NCBI RefSeq assembly: GCF_040548875.1
Contig: NZ_JBEPSJ010000001.1
Location: forward strand, 1,302,001 to 1,366,000
Direction: 5' to 3'
DNA length: 64,000 bases
Source: Conyzicola nivalis_A
GTDB taxonomy: Bacteria; Actinomycetota; Actinomycetes; Actinomycetales; Microbacteriaceae
The position numbers were made by a program, and so were the translations under genes. Below, in pieces: positions 47,389 through 56,557 of this stretch (position 1 is its first letter; every line of letters begins with the position of its first letter). The notes beneath the pieces were generated by a model. It made no database searches and had not been told where the DNA came from. It worked only from the letters and a program-made list of their open reading frames with translations.

Positions 47389-49935
47389 GTGCCAGGAGAG
47401 AACCTCACCAGAGTCGAAGCCCAGGAGCGAAAGGCGACCGTAGACGTACAGAGCTACACGGTCGCACTCGACCTGACCACGGGAGACGAGGTCTTCCTCT
47501 CGACGACCGAGGTGAACTTCACGGCGCGAGCCGGAGCATCCACCTTCATCGACCACCTCTCCCGCACCGTGCACTCGGTCACTCTCAACGGTGCCGCCCT
47601 CGACCCGGCCGTGGTGAACGACGGCGTGCGCATCCAGCTCGACGGACTCGCCGAGTCGAACGTGCTCGTGGTGGTCTCCGACGCCGAGTACACCAACTCC
47701 GGCGAGGGACTGCACCGCTTCGTCGACCCGGTCGACGGCGAGGTCTACCTCTACTCGCAGTTCGAGGTGCCCGACAGCCGCCGCGTCTTCGCCGTGTTCG
47801 AGCAGCCCGACCTCAAGGCGACGTTCCAGTTCACCGTCACGGCGCCCAGCGCATGGGCCGTCGTGAGCAACTCGCCGACCCCGACCCCGGAGGAGCTGCC
47901 CGGCACCGCCAACTCGGTGTGGAGCTTCTCCCCCACGCCCGTGCTCTCCAGCTACGTCACCGCCCTCGTCGCCGGACCCTACGACGTGACAACGTCGGAG
48001 CTGACGAGCCGCGACGGCCGCGTTATCCCCCTCGGGATCTACGCCCGCAAGTCGCTGTTCGAGTTCCTCGACGCCGACTACATCTTCGACAAGACCCGCG
48101 AGGGCTTCGCCTACTTCGAGGAGAAGTTCGACTACGCGTACCCGTTCGAGAAGTACGACCAGCTCTTCGTCCCCGAGTTCAACGCGGGCGCCATGGAGAA
48201 CGCGGGCGCCGTCACGTTCACCGAGACCTACGTCTTCCGCTCGAAGGTGACCGAGGCGGTCAAGGAACGCCGCGTCATCACCATCCTGCACGAGCTGGCG
48301 CACATGTGGTTCGGCGACCTCGTCACGATGAAGTGGTGGAACGACCTCTGGCTCAACGAGTCGTTCGCCGAGTGGGCGTCGACCATGGCCGCCGCAGAGG
48401 CGACCGAGTGGACGGAGGCCTGGACGACGTTCCAGGCGATGGAGAAGAGCTGGGCCTACCGCCAGGACCAGCTGCCCTCGACGCACCCGGTCGTCGCGAC
48501 GATCAACGACCTCGAAGACGTGCAGGTGAACTTCGACGGCATCACCTACGCCAAGGGCGGCTCGGTGCTCAAGCAGCTCGTCGCCTGGGTGGGCATCGAC
48601 GCGTTCTTCGCCGGCGTCGCCGCCTACTTCAAGAAGAACGCCTACGGCAACACCGAGCTCGGCGACCTGCTCAGCGAGCTCGAGGTCACCAGCGGACGCG
48701 ACCTCAGCGGCTGGTCGGCGCTCTGGCTCGAGACCGCGGGCGTCAACACCCTGCGCCCGTCGTTCGAGGCGACGCACGACCGCACGATCACCTCGTTCTC
48801 GGTGCTGCAGACCGCGGCCATCGACTACCCGACGATCCGCCCGCACCGCCTCGCGATCGGCTTCTACAACCTCGAAGACAAGAAGCTCGTGCGCACCGAG
48901 CGCTTCGAGATCGACGTCAATGGCGAGCAGACGGATGTCGCGGCGCTGATCGGACGCCGCAAGCCCGACCTGCTCCTCATCAACGACGACGACCTCGCCT
49001 ACGCCAAGGTGCGTCTCGACGAGGACTCGCTCGCCGTCGCGATCGAGCACCTCGCCGACATCGAGAATCCCCTCGCCCGCGCCATCGTCTGGGGCTCGGT
49101 GTGGGATTCGACGCGCGACGGCGAGACCGCGGCCAGCGACTACGTGCGGCTCGTTCTCGGCAACATCGCGACCGAGACCGAGTCGACCACCATCCGCACG
49201 ACCCTGTCGCAGCTCACGACGACGGCGCGCCTCTACGTCGAGCCGTCGAAGCGCGCCGCGACGATCGAACTCGTCGGCGACGCGCTCTGGGAGCTGGCGA
49301 AAGACGCCGAGGAGGGCTCCGACGCCCAGTTCCAGTTCGTGAAGTTCTTCGCGAACATCGCGTCGACGCCCGCCCACGTCGAGACGCTGAAGGGCCTGCG
49401 CGACGGTTCCGTCACGCTGGGTTCTCTCGAGATCGACACCGACCTCGCGTGGGAGATCCTCGAGGGCCTCGCCGTCAACGGCGCGATCGGCGCCGCGGAG
49501 ATCGACGCGGCCCTCGCCGCCGACAACACCTCGAACGGCCAGCAGGCCGCGGCGCGCACCCGCGCGGCGCTCCCCACGGCCGAGGCGAAGCGCGCCGCAT
49601 TCGACTCGCTCGTCGAGAGCGACGAGCTGCCGAACGCGATCGTGCGCCAGACCGCCGTCGGCTTCCAGCACGTGAACGACCCCGCGTCGCTCGAGAGCAT
49701 CGTCGACGCGTACTTCGGCATGCTCACGCGCATCTGGAAGGACCGCACGCACTCGATCGCCGAGACGCTCGTGGTCGGGCTCTACCCAACGCCGCTCGCG
49801 TCGAAAGAGCTCGTGGCGGCGACGCAGTCGTGGCTCGCGCAGAACCCGGAGACCCCGGCGCTGCGCAGGCTCGTCACCGAGAACCTCGCGGGTGTCGAGC
49901 GCGCACTGGTCGTGCAGGCGCGCGACGCGAAGTAG
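47389..49935 (+). CDS. pepN: Aminopeptidase N (M1 family)
   Basis: 848-aa gluzincin. The exopeptidase motif GAMENAGA and zinc motif HELAHMWFGD (HExxH at 301-305 with the distal Glu in NESFAEWAS) are intact; the N-terminal saddle, catalytic and long helical C-terminal domains have the usual order, as in Streptomyces/Mycobacterium PepN. GTG at 47389 with AAAGGAG eight bases upstream is the start. It removes N-terminal residues from peptides in the cytoplasm. Followed by a strong hairpin terminator. Confidence 0.97.
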   Translation: MPGENLTRVEAQERKATVDVQSYTVALDLTTGDEVFLSTTEVNFTARAGASTFIDHLSRTVHSVTLNGAALDPAVVNDGVRIQLDGLAESNVLVVVSDAEYTNSGEGLHRFVDPVDGEVYLYSQFEVPDSRRVFAVFEQPDLKATFQFTVTAPSAWAVVSNSPTPTPEELPGTANSVWSFSPTPVLSSYVTALVAGPYDVTTSELTSRDGRVIPLGIYARKSLFEFLDADYIFDKTREGFAYFEEKFDYAYPFEKYDQLFVPEFNAGAMENAGAVTFTETYVFRSKVTEAVKERRVITILHELAHMWFGDLVTMKWWNDLWLNESFAEWASTMAAAEATEWTEAWTTFQAMEKSWAYRQDQLPSTHPVVATINDLEDVQVNFDGITYAKGGSVLKQLVAWVGIDAFFAGVAAYFKKNAYGNTELGDLLSELEVTSGRDLSGWSALWLETAGVNTLRPSFEATHDRTITSFSVLQTAAIDYPTIRPHRLAIGFYNLEDKKLVRTERFEIDVNGEQTDVAALIGRRKPDLLLINDDDLAYAKVRLDEDSLAVAIEHLADIENPLARAIVWGSVWDSTRDGETAASDYVRLVLGNIATETESTTIRTTLSQLTTTARLYVEPSKRAATIELVGDALWELAKDAEEGSDAQFQFVKFFANIASTPAHVETLKGLRDGSVTLGSLEIDTDLAWEILEGLAVNGAIGAAEIDAALAADNTSNGQQAAARTRAALPTAEAKRAAFDSLVESDELPNAIVRQTAVGFQHVNDPASLESIVDAYFGMLTRIWKDRTHSIAETLVVGLYPTPLASKELVAATQSWLAQNPETPALRRLVTENLAGVERALVVQARDAK

Positions 49936-49962
49936 CACGTCGCGGCATCCGCCCTCGTCGTC

Positions 49963-50002
49963 CTGAACGGCCCCCGTCTCTGTCGAGGCGGGGGCCGTTC
50001 AG
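49963..50002 (+). terminator. Terminator of pepN
   Basis: CTGAACGGCCCCCG (49963-49976) pairs perfectly with CGGGGGCCGTTCAG (49989-50002), 12-base loop, 28 bases after the stop. It is followed after 31 bases by the inverted-repeat element copy B. Confidence 0.85.
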
Positions 50003-50033
50003 GTGTGTGGCGCCGTGACTCGCGCCTCAGAAT

Positions 50034-50127
50034 CGGAAATTCAGGAGTCAGCGCCCTGGCGGCGCGACCGACCCACGGAGATTCGCGGGAGACGACCCGG
50101 GGCATCCGGCTGACTCCTGAATTTCCG
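50034..50127. repeat. 94-bp inverted-repeat element, copy B
   Basis: CGGAAATTCAGGAGTCA (50034-50050) and its exact complement (50111-50127) enclose a 60-base core. Compared with copies A and C the arms carry T-to-C on the left and the matching A-to-G on the right, which preserves pairing. The core shares a GCGACCG block, a CGGGAG block and a GGCATCCG end with copy C. Located between the convergent pepN and LacI-type genes, past the pepN terminator. Confidence 0.92.
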
Positions 50128-50167
50128 AGCGCGAGGTAAGCGGCCGCACGGCACGGCACGGCACGGG

Positions 50168-51130
50168 TCAGGCGACGGGCTCGGCCCAGCGCACGGGGAC
50201 GGGCATACGCAGCTGCTCCGCGGCCGGCGGCGTGCTGCGCCCGATGCGTGCCAGCAGCTGGTGCATGGCGACGTGGCCGAGTTCGTCGCCGTCCACGTCG
50301 ATCGCGGGAACGCCCGTGAAGCCGAGCGCGTCGACGACCATGCGCTCCGAGCTGACGGTGATCGCGGGCGACTCCACGCCGCCCGCCCGCAGCGCGAACA
50401 TCAGGCCGAGGCCGATCGCGGTGGCGTAGGGCACGACGGCGGTCGACTCGGCGGCGACGACCTCGGCCGCCGCGGCGACGCCGGCCGCGAACGTCGCCGG
50501 GTACGGCCCGAGCACGGTCAGCTCGGCCCGGCCGCGGGCGGCCGCGGTGACGGCGAGGGTGCGCTGGCCGTTCTGCCATGAGCCATCCGGACCGCCGATG
50601 TAGGAGATCCTGCCGTGCCCCTCGTCGATGAAACGGCTCACGAGCCCGCCGAACGCCGTGGCGGTGTCGGCGACGACGGAGGTCAGCCCGTCGATCTCCC
50701 GGTCGACCAGCACGGTCGGCTTGAACGCGGATGCCGCGCGCACGACGTCGTCTGCACCGCGCGGCGCGGCGACGATGAAGCCGTCGACCTGGGCCGACAG
50801 CCGCCGGAAGGCGACGAGTTCGTCAGTGGATGCGAGCGGATGAACCGCGACTGTCAGTTGCAGGCCCGCCTCCTCGGCTCTGGCCTGCGCGCCGGCGATG
50901 ATCGGGGTGAAGAAGCTGTTCTCGAGAGTCGGCACGACGAGGGCGACGATACCGCTGCGGCCGCTGGCCAGCTCGCGGGCGGCGCGGTTGGGAACGAAGC
51001 CCAGCTCGAGCGCCGCGGCGAGCACGCGGGCGGTCGTCTCGGGGGCCACGAGTTCGGGGCGGCTGAGCGCGCGCGATGCCGTCGCCTTCGACACTGCGGC
51101 TCGAGCGGCCACATCGGCCAGAGTGGACAC
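50168..51130 (-). CDS. LacI-family transcriptional regulator
   Basis: 320-aa regulator. The helix-turn-helix is at the extreme N-terminus (STLADVAARAAVSKATASRALSRPELV), then the periplasmic-binding-like sensor (GIVALVVPTLENSFFTPIIAGAQ, VDGFIVAAPR, HGRISYIGGPDGSW). GTG at 51130 with AAGGGGA close upstream gives the family N-terminus; the frame is open eight codons further. Divergent from the PotABCD-type importer, whose promoter region holds a LacI-style operator, so repression of that operon and of itself is likely. Confidence 0.92.
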   Translation of the reverse strand: MSTLADVAARAAVSKATASRALSRPELVAPETTARVLAAALELGFVPNRAARELASGRSGIVALVVPTLENSFFTPIIAGAQARAEEAGLQLTVAVHPLASTDELVAFRRLSAQVDGFIVAAPRGADDVVRAASAFKPTVLVDREIDGLTSVVADTATAFGGLVSRFIDEGHGRISYIGGPDGSWQNGQRTLAVTAAARGRAELTVLGPYPATFAAGVAAAAEVVAAESTAVVPYATAIGLGLMFALRAGGVESPAITVSSERMVVDALGFTGVPAIDVDGDELGHVAMHQLLARIGRSTPPAAEQLRMPVPVRWAEPVA

Positions 51131-51256
51131 GGCTCCCCTTCGATAGATCCTCACCCTAGAGTCGCGACCTGTTCCGGCGCGCGTGCCCCGCCGCGTTCTG
51201 TTACACGTTGTTTACACGGCGGCGCCTTTTGTCGCTCTCGCGACCTCTAGGCTAAA

Positions 51257-51282
51257 TGTAACCGGTTGCACAACCGATTACA
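51257..51282. promoter_or_regulatory. LacI-family operator in the divergent promoter
   Basis: A 26-bp palindrome: TGTAACCGGTTG (51257-51268), CA, CAACCGATTACA (51271-51282), arms complementary at 11 of 12. The centre and AACCGGTT-like spacing match LacI/PurR-type operators. It lies 53 bases before the first permease start and 127 bases from the regulator start. A second TTACAC-containing stretch (51200-51222) is a weaker candidate. Confidence 0.75.
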
Positions 51283-51334
51283 TCCCCGCCCCAGAATCCG
51301 GTGGGTTCCTTTCGAATCAACCGGAGGTACGACA

Positions 51335-52156
51335 GTGAGAAACCGTACTGCCGCGCTCCTGCTTCTGCCGGGGCTCGTCCTTCTCGTGGTCGGCTTCCTC
51401 GTGCCGTCGCTGATCATGCTGTTCTCCCCTCCCGGGATCGAACCGGCACAGATCTTCGTGCGCTTCGGCGAGATGCTCACCGACCCCTACGACCTGCGCA
51501 TCATCGGCCGCACGGTGGGCATCGGCCTCATCGTCACCGTGATCTGCGTCTCCCTCGGTTTCCCGATCGCCTACCTCCTCGCCCGCTCGACCTCGCGCTG
51601 GTCGGGAGTGCTGCTCGCACTCGCCATCTTCCCGCTGCTGCTCAGCAACGTCGTGCGCACCTTCGGCTGGCTCGTCGTGCTCGGCTCGAACGGCGCCATC
51701 GGCCAGGCGCTCCTCGCACTCGGCCTCGTCGACAAGGCGCCCCAGCTGCTCTACACCGAGCTGGCGATCGTGCTCGGCCTCACCCAGCTGTTCCTGCCGC
51801 TCGCGATCATCTCGTGCTACTCCGCCGTCGCCCAGGTCGATGCGGGTCTGGATGACGCGGCCAGGGGCCTCGGCGCCAGCCGCACGCGCACGTTCTGGAG
51901 CATCGTCATCCCGCTCTCCCTGCCGGGAATCGTCGTCGCCGCCACGCTGGTCTTCGCCGGCTCGGTCACGGCGTACACGACCCCGTACCTGCTCGGAGGG
52001 TCCAGCCAGCGGATGCTCTCGACCCAACTGTTCTCCTACTCGAGCGTCACGATCGACTGGGCGTCGGCATCCGCCACCGCCCTCATCATGACGATCCTCG
52101 TCTTCCTTGTCTCGGGGCTCTCCTCGCTCGTCGGCCGGAGAGGGGCCATCTCATGA
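51335..52156 (+). CDS. ABC transporter permease (PotB-like)
   Basis: 273-aa integral membrane subunit with about six helices. The EAA-type loop AQVDAGLDDAARGLGASRTRTFWSIVIPLSLPGI contacts the ATPase. The GTG at 51335 has GGAGG seven bases upstream. It is the first gene of a four-gene importer operon (permease, permease, ATPase, lipoprotein) with an adenosine-deaminase-like gene behind it. Class resemblance is to spermidine/putrescine and related importers. Confidence 0.9.
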   Translation: MRNRTAALLLLPGLVLLVVGFLVPSLIMLFSPPGIEPAQIFVRFGEMLTDPYDLRIIGRTVGIGLIVTVICVSLGFPIAYLLARSTSRWSGVLLALAIFPLLLSNVVRTFGWLVVLGSNGAIGQALLALGLVDKAPQLLYTELAIVLGLTQLFLPLAIISCYSAVAQVDAGLDDAARGLGASRTRTFWSIVIPLSLPGIVVAATLVFAGSVTAYTTPYLLGGSSQRMLSTQLFSYSSVTIDWASASATALIMTILVFLVSGLSSLVGRRGAIS

Positions 52157-52950
52157 AGGTCCGCCGCCCGGTAGCGAGCGCCCTCGCGGTCGCCGGCTAC
52201 ATCGTGATGATCGTGCCGATCCTGTTCGTCGTCGCCACCGCCTTCACCGGCGGGGAGACGCTGCGCTTCCCACCGGAGGGCGTGTCGCTGCGCTGGTTCG
52301 AGGCCGCGCTCTCGTATGAGCCGTTCATCGGCGCGCTGGTCTCCAGCCTGCAGCTGGCGGTGCTCGCGACGGTCCTCGCGCTGCTCGTCGGCGTGCCGGT
52401 GACGCTCGCCATCCATCGTGGCCACATTCCCGGCAAGGGCCTGGTCGAGGGGCTGTTCCTGTCGCCGCTGATCGTTCCCGAGCTCGTCGTCGGCCTCGCC
52501 CTCTACCAGCAGCTCATGATCGGGCTGCGGCTCGACAACTTCGAGACCCTGCTCATCGGCCACACCGTGCTGATGCTCCCCTACGCCGTGCGCGTCACCG
52601 GGGCATCCCTCGCCCTCGCCGACCCCGCTCTCGAGGAGGCGGCCCGCGGGCTCGGCGCCTCGCCGCTGCGCGCCTTCTTCACCGTCACCCTCCCCCTGCT
52701 GCGCCCCGGCATCTTCTCGGCCGCCCTCCTCAGCTTCGTCACCTCGTTCAACAACGTGCCGCTGTCGCTCCTGCTGCAGAGCAGGGACTTCCGCACGCTC
52801 CCCGTCACGATGCTGGACTACGTGCAGCAGAGCTACGACCCCATGGTCGCGGCGATGGCCACGCTGATCCTCGCGGCCACCATCGTCGTCGCCGTCATCG
52901 CCGAACGAACAGTCGGCTTCGCCAAGATCTTCGGAGGAATCAACCGATGA
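52153..52950 (+). CDS. ABC transporter permease (PotC-like)
   Basis: 265-aa second permease with about six helices; its ATPase-contact loop is DPALEEAARGLGASPLRAFFTVTLPLLRPGI. The ATG overlaps the stop of the first permease (ATGA), and its own stop overlaps the ATPase start, so all are coupled. Partner of the 51335 permease in one heterodimeric channel. Confidence 0.9.
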   Translation: MKVRRPVASALAVAGYIVMIVPILFVVATAFTGGETLRFPPEGVSLRWFEAALSYEPFIGALVSSLQLAVLATVLALLVGVPVTLAIHRGHIPGKGLVEGLFLSPLIVPELVVGLALYQQLMIGLRLDNFETLLIGHTVLMLPYAVRVTGASLALADPALEEAARGLGASPLRAFFTVTLPLLRPGIFSAALLSFVTSFNNVPLSLLLQSRDFRTLPVTMLDYVQQSYDPMVAAMATLILAATIVVAVIAERTVGFAKIFGGINR

Positions 52951-53951
52951 GCATTGCAGCAGAATTCTCGGGAGTCAGCCAGGTGTTCGGCGACTTCACC
53001 GCCGTCGACTCGATCGACCTGGCCATCACCGAGGGGAAGCTCACCACGCTGCTCGGCCCGAGCGGCTGCGGCAAGACCACGAGCCTCCGTATGCTCGCGG
53101 GCTACTCGGCGCCCAGCTCGGGCACGATCACCATCGCGGGCGTCGACAGCACCCGCACGCCCCCGGAGAAGCGCGGCCTCGGCATGGTCTTCCAGTCGTA
53201 CGCCCTCTTTCCGCACATGAGCGTCGCCGAGAACGTCGGCTACGGCCTCAAACTGCGTCGTGTGCCCGCGGCCGAACGCCAGAAGACCGTGATGGAGACC
53301 CTCGACCTCGTCGGGCTCGCCCACCTCGCGGGCAGCAAGCCGAAGAAGCTCTCCGGCGGCCAGCAGCAGCGCGTCGCGCTCGCCCGCGCCATCGCGATCA
53401 AGCCGAAGCTGCTGCTGCTCGACGAGCCCCTGTCCAACCTCGACGCCCGGCTGCGCGTGCAGATGCGCGCCGAGATCCGCCGCATCCAGTCGGAGACCGG
53501 CCTGACCGTCGTGCTCGTCACCCACGACCAGGACGAGGCCCTCGAGATGAGCGACGACATGGTGCTCATGCGCGCCGGCCGCATCATGCAGCAGGGTTCG
53601 CCGCAGGACGTGTTCCGGGGCCCCGCCAACCGCTTCGTCGCCGACTTCCTCGGCTACGAGAACTTCGTCACCACCGCCGACGGTCGGGCCATCGCCATCC
53701 GCCCCGAGCACCTCGAGGTCTCGGCGGCGACGCCCGCGGGCAGCGCCGACGGCCTGCGCCTCGCGGGGACGATCACGGATGTCGCCTTCCGCGGCGTCGA
53801 TCTGCTCGTCACCGTCGACGCGGTGGACGACTCCGGTGCATCCGTCCGCCTCCTCTCCGACGTGCGCAGCACCGGCGTCGACACGCTCGCCGTCGGCGAC
53901 ACGGTCACCGTCGGAGCGGCACCCGGCCGCCTCGTCGCCCTGGCCGACTAG
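52947..53951 (+). CDS. ABC transporter ATP-binding subunit (PotA-like)
   Basis: 334-aa nucleotide-binding subunit: Walker A GPSGCGKTT (37-45), Q-loop VFQSYALFPHMS, signature LSGGQQQRVALARA, Walker B LLLLDEPLSNLD, H-loop VTHDQDEA, then a C-terminal TOBE-type regulatory domain (AIRPEHLEVSA...). It powers import by the two permeases it overlaps. Confidence 0.95.
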   Translation: MSIAAEFSGVSQVFGDFTAVDSIDLAITEGKLTTLLGPSGCGKTTSLRMLAGYSAPSSGTITIAGVDSTRTPPEKRGLGMVFQSYALFPHMSVAENVGYGLKLRRVPAAERQKTVMETLDLVGLAHLAGSKPKKLSGGQQQRVALARAIAIKPKLLLLDEPLSNLDARLRVQMRAEIRRIQSETGLTVVLVTHDQDEALEMSDDMVLMRAGRIMQQGSPQDVFRGPANRFVADFLGYENFVTTADGRAIAIRPEHLEVSAATPAGSADGLRLAGTITDVAFRGVDLLVTVDAVDDSGASVRLLSDVRSTGVDTLAVGDTVTVGAAPGRLVALAD

Positions 53952-54003
53952 TCCCCCACACCACACACCGGTCCTCACGGCCTACAGAAAAGGAAACCGT
54001 TCC

Positions 54004-55083
54004 ATGCACAGCACTGCACGCAAGCGCTCCATCGCCCTCGCCGCGGGCTTCGCCGCCACCGCGCTCGTCCTCGCCGGCTGCTCGTCGGCGGCAGACGAGT
54101 CGGGCGACTCCGATTCGAAGAGCATCGTCGTGAGCACCTTCCCGTTCGGCGTCGAGGAGTTCCAGGAGGCGATCTTCGATCCCTTCACCGAGGCCACCGG
54201 CATCGAGGTCGTCGTCGAGACCGGCTCGAACGCCGACCGCCTCTCGAAGCTGCAGCTCGCCGACGGCGACCCCCGCATCGACGTCATGCTCATCTCGGAC
54301 TACTACGCCGCCCTCGGCCAGGAGGACGACCTCTTCCAGGACTTCGACGCCACCGACGTGCCGAACCTCGAGAACATCGCCGACTTCGCGGTCGAGGACG
54401 CCTACGCGGGACCGGCCTACAGCTACCAGCTCAACGGGACGCTCTACAACACCGACGAGGTGACCGCCGCCGAGGCATCCGACTGGGAGCTCTACGCCAA
54501 CCCCGACTACGCGGGCCGCCTCGCCCTGCCCGACATCGCCGTGACCGCCGGCCAGCTCGCGCTCTCCGGCGTCGGCGAGGCCTACGGCGACGGCCCGTAC
54601 GACATCGACACGGCGCTGTCGACGATGGCCGAGTGGGCTCCGGGAATCCTGCAGTTCTACAGCTCGTCGACCGAGGTCACCAACCTGCTCACGCAGGGCG
54701 AGATCGTCGCGGCCGACTCGCTCAGCGGATTCGCCACGACCCTCGTCGCCTCCGGCGAGCCCGTCGCCTGGACCGCGCCCGACGAGGGCCGTTACATGGC
54801 CACCAATCGCGCGATGATCCCGACCGGTGCCGAGAACGTCGAGGGTGCGTACGAGTTCATCGACTACCTGCTCTCGGCCGAGGCGCAGACCGCGTCCGCC
54901 GCGATCGTCGGCGACCTGCCGGTGAATCTCGAGGCGACCGTGCCGTCGAGCATCGTCGACGTCGTCGGAGACATCGCCACCGACCCGATCGCCGCCGGCT
55001 ACGCCACCCTCGACCCGACCGAGCTCGTCTCGACCCGCGCCGAGTGGGTCGACCGATTCGCCCGCGAGGTCACCGCAAACTAA
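54004..55083 (+). CDS. ABC transporter substrate-binding lipoprotein (PotD-like)
   Basis: 359-aa extracellular binding protein with lipobox LAGC. The mature part begins IVVSTFPFGVEEFQEAIFDPFTEATGIEVVVETGSNADRLSKL, a type 2 periplasmic-binding fold like polyamine/iron and thiamine-class receptors. The ligand is not deducible; the deaminase downstream hints at a purine or nucleoside. ATG at 54004 with AAAAGGA 11 bases upstream. A perfect hairpin follows at 55092. Confidence 0.9.
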   Translation: MHSTARKRSIALAAGFAATALVLAGCSSAADESGDSDSKSIVVSTFPFGVEEFQEAIFDPFTEATGIEVVVETGSNADRLSKLQLADGDPRIDVMLISDYYAALGQEDDLFQDFDATDVPNLENIADFAVEDAYAGPAYSYQLNGTLYNTDEVTAAEASDWELYANPDYAGRLALPDIAVTAGQLALSGVGEAYGDGPYDIDTALSTMAEWAPGILQFYSSSTEVTNLLTQGEIVAADSLSGFATTLVASGEPVAWTAPDEGRYMATNRAMIPTGAENVEGAYEFIDYLLSAEAQTASAAIVGDLPVNLEATVPSSIVDVVGDIATDPIAAGYATLDPTELVSTRAEWVDRFAREVTAN

Positions 55084-55091
55084 TCCGGCCG

Positions 55092-55125
55092 GCGCCCGTT
55101 CCCCGTTCGGGCGGGGAACGGGCGC
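55092..55125 (+). terminator. Terminator after the importer operon
   Basis: GCGCCCGTTCCCCG (55092-55105) pairs perfectly with CGGGGAACGGGCGC (55112-55125). It lies between the binding-protein gene and the deaminase gene, so deaminase expression may be reduced or need read-through. Confidence 0.8.
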
Positions 55126-55172
55126 ACTCCTCCACACGACGCTTCACGACGCTTCACGAGAACTGACCCACC

Positions 55173-56294
55173 ATGAACAGCACAGCACAGCTGCCCGGCG
55201 ATTACCTCGACCGGATGCCGAAGACCGACCTGCACTGCCACCTCATCGGCACCGTGCGGGCGTCGACGTTCGCCGAGCTGGCCCGACGCGAGAAGCTCGC
55301 CTTGCCCGCCGAGCCCGAGCGCATCTTCGCCGACATCAACTCGCTCCCGCCCGACCCCGAGCTCTACCGCAACACGCGAGTGCCGGTGCCGCAGGGACGC
55401 AGCGCCGGCGAGCCGGAGGTGTCGTACTCGCTGTTCCAGGCCTCCCGCTGGGTCACCGAGGTGCTCCGCGACGCCGACGACCTCACCCGCATCGTGTACG
55501 AGGCGTTTCAGGATGCCTCGGACTCGAGCTCGACGCGACACCTCGAGTTGTTCTTCGACGAGGTTCCCCCGCACCTCGCGGGGCTCGGCTACCGCGGATC
55601 GGTCGAGGCCTACGCCGAGGGCATCCGCATGGCGGAGCGCGACTTCGGCATGACCGGCCGCATGATCCAGGGCATCGACCGCAGCAAGAGCGGCGAGCAC
55701 GCCCTGGAGGTGGTGCGCCAGGTCGTCGACAACCCGCACGAGTACGTGGCCGGCATCGGCCTCGACAACCTCGAGACCGCCGGCCCGCCAGAACGATTCG
55801 CCGAGGCCTACCGGCTCGCCGGCGACGCGGGCCTCGGCCGCACCGCGCACTCGTCGGAGCACTCCCCCACCGCCGTCAACACCATCACCTGCCTCGACCT
55901 GCTCGGCTGCGACCGGATCGACCACGGCTACTACGTGCTCGAGGACGACGCCGTCGTCGAGCGCATGCGCGAGCAGCAGGTCGCGTTCACCGTCGTGTCG
56001 ACCACGTCGCGGCGCTCGTGGCGGCCGTGGCGGCGCGCATCGATCGCCGCCATGCTCGAGGCGGGCCTCAACGTGATCCCCGCCTCGGACGACCCCGGCA
56101 TGTTTCCGACGACGCTCGCCGACGAGTACCGCATCGTCTCCGAGCAGATCGGCGCGACCGCAGACCAGGTGCGCGCCATGTCGCTCGCCGGGGTCGCCGC
56201 TTCGTGGCTGCCCGCCGCCGAGAAGGCCGCCCTCGCGGCATCCTTCACCGCCGAGTTCGCCGCCCTCGACCGCGAGTTCGGCATCCCCGGGTAG
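55173..56294 (+). CDS. Adenosine deaminase-family protein
   Basis: 373-aa amidohydrolase of the ADA family. Metal ligands: His21 and His23 (TDLHCHLIG), later HSSEH (the HxxE proton-relay position, usually HAGE), DHGYYVLED and SDDPGMF (the Asp pair). The loops around the substrate differ from classic ADA, so it could act on adenosine, adenine or another aminopurine. It follows the importer operon in the same direction, across a hairpin, so uptake followed by deamination of a purine is a natural hypothesis. The ATG at 55173 fits the family. Confidence 0.85.
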   Translation: MNSTAQLPGDYLDRMPKTDLHCHLIGTVRASTFAELARREKLALPAEPERIFADINSLPPDPELYRNTRVPVPQGRSAGEPEVSYSLFQASRWVTEVLRDADDLTRIVYEAFQDASDSSSTRHLELFFDEVPPHLAGLGYRGSVEAYAEGIRMAERDFGMTGRMIQGIDRSKSGEHALEVVRQVVDNPHEYVAGIGLDNLETAGPPERFAEAYRLAGDAGLGRTAHSSEHSPTAVNTITCLDLLGCDRIDHGYYVLEDDAVVERMREQQVAFTVVSTTSRRSWRPWRRASIAAMLEAGLNVIPASDDPGMFPTTLADEYRIVSEQIGATADQVRAMSLAGVAASWLPAAEKAALAASFTAEFAALDREFGIPG

Positions 56295-56325
56295 CAGCGC
56301 CCGCCACGCCCGCCACCGCCAGAAT

Positions 56326-56419
56326 CGGAAATTCAGGAGTTAGCACCCCGGCCACGCGACCGGCCCGCGCGTTTCTGCGGGAGCCGGCCAGCGGCATCCG
56401 CCTAACTCCTGAATTTCCG
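56326..56419. repeat. 94-bp inverted-repeat element, copy C
   Basis: CGGAAATTCAGGAGTTA (56326-56342) and its exact complement (56403-56419) enclose a 60-base core that aligns without gaps over much of its length to copy B: GCGACCG, then GCGGGAG and GGCATCCG blocks. Inside, CCCGC (56363-56367 region) and GCGGG can form a second hairpin, giving a two-arm structure. It follows the deaminase gene and precedes an ABC exporter gene read the same way. Confidence 0.92.
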
Positions 56420-56557
56420 TTCATGCCCGCTCCCGACGACCGACGCGCCGCCTCCGCCGCCCGGCAGCGCGCGCGTAGTACCGGAGTAGGACCGGGCGCG
56501 GGCAAGATCCGTCCACCGCCGGATACTGACGAATCCACGTTTCTCTAAGCTGGAACC

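Noticed and set aside
46900..49938. Very long open frames on both strands over the pepN region
   Set aside because: GC-rich third positions keep opposite frames open; only the M1 aminopeptidase frame has motifs, and the minus-strand reading contributes only the separate DsbA-like gene starting at 47322.
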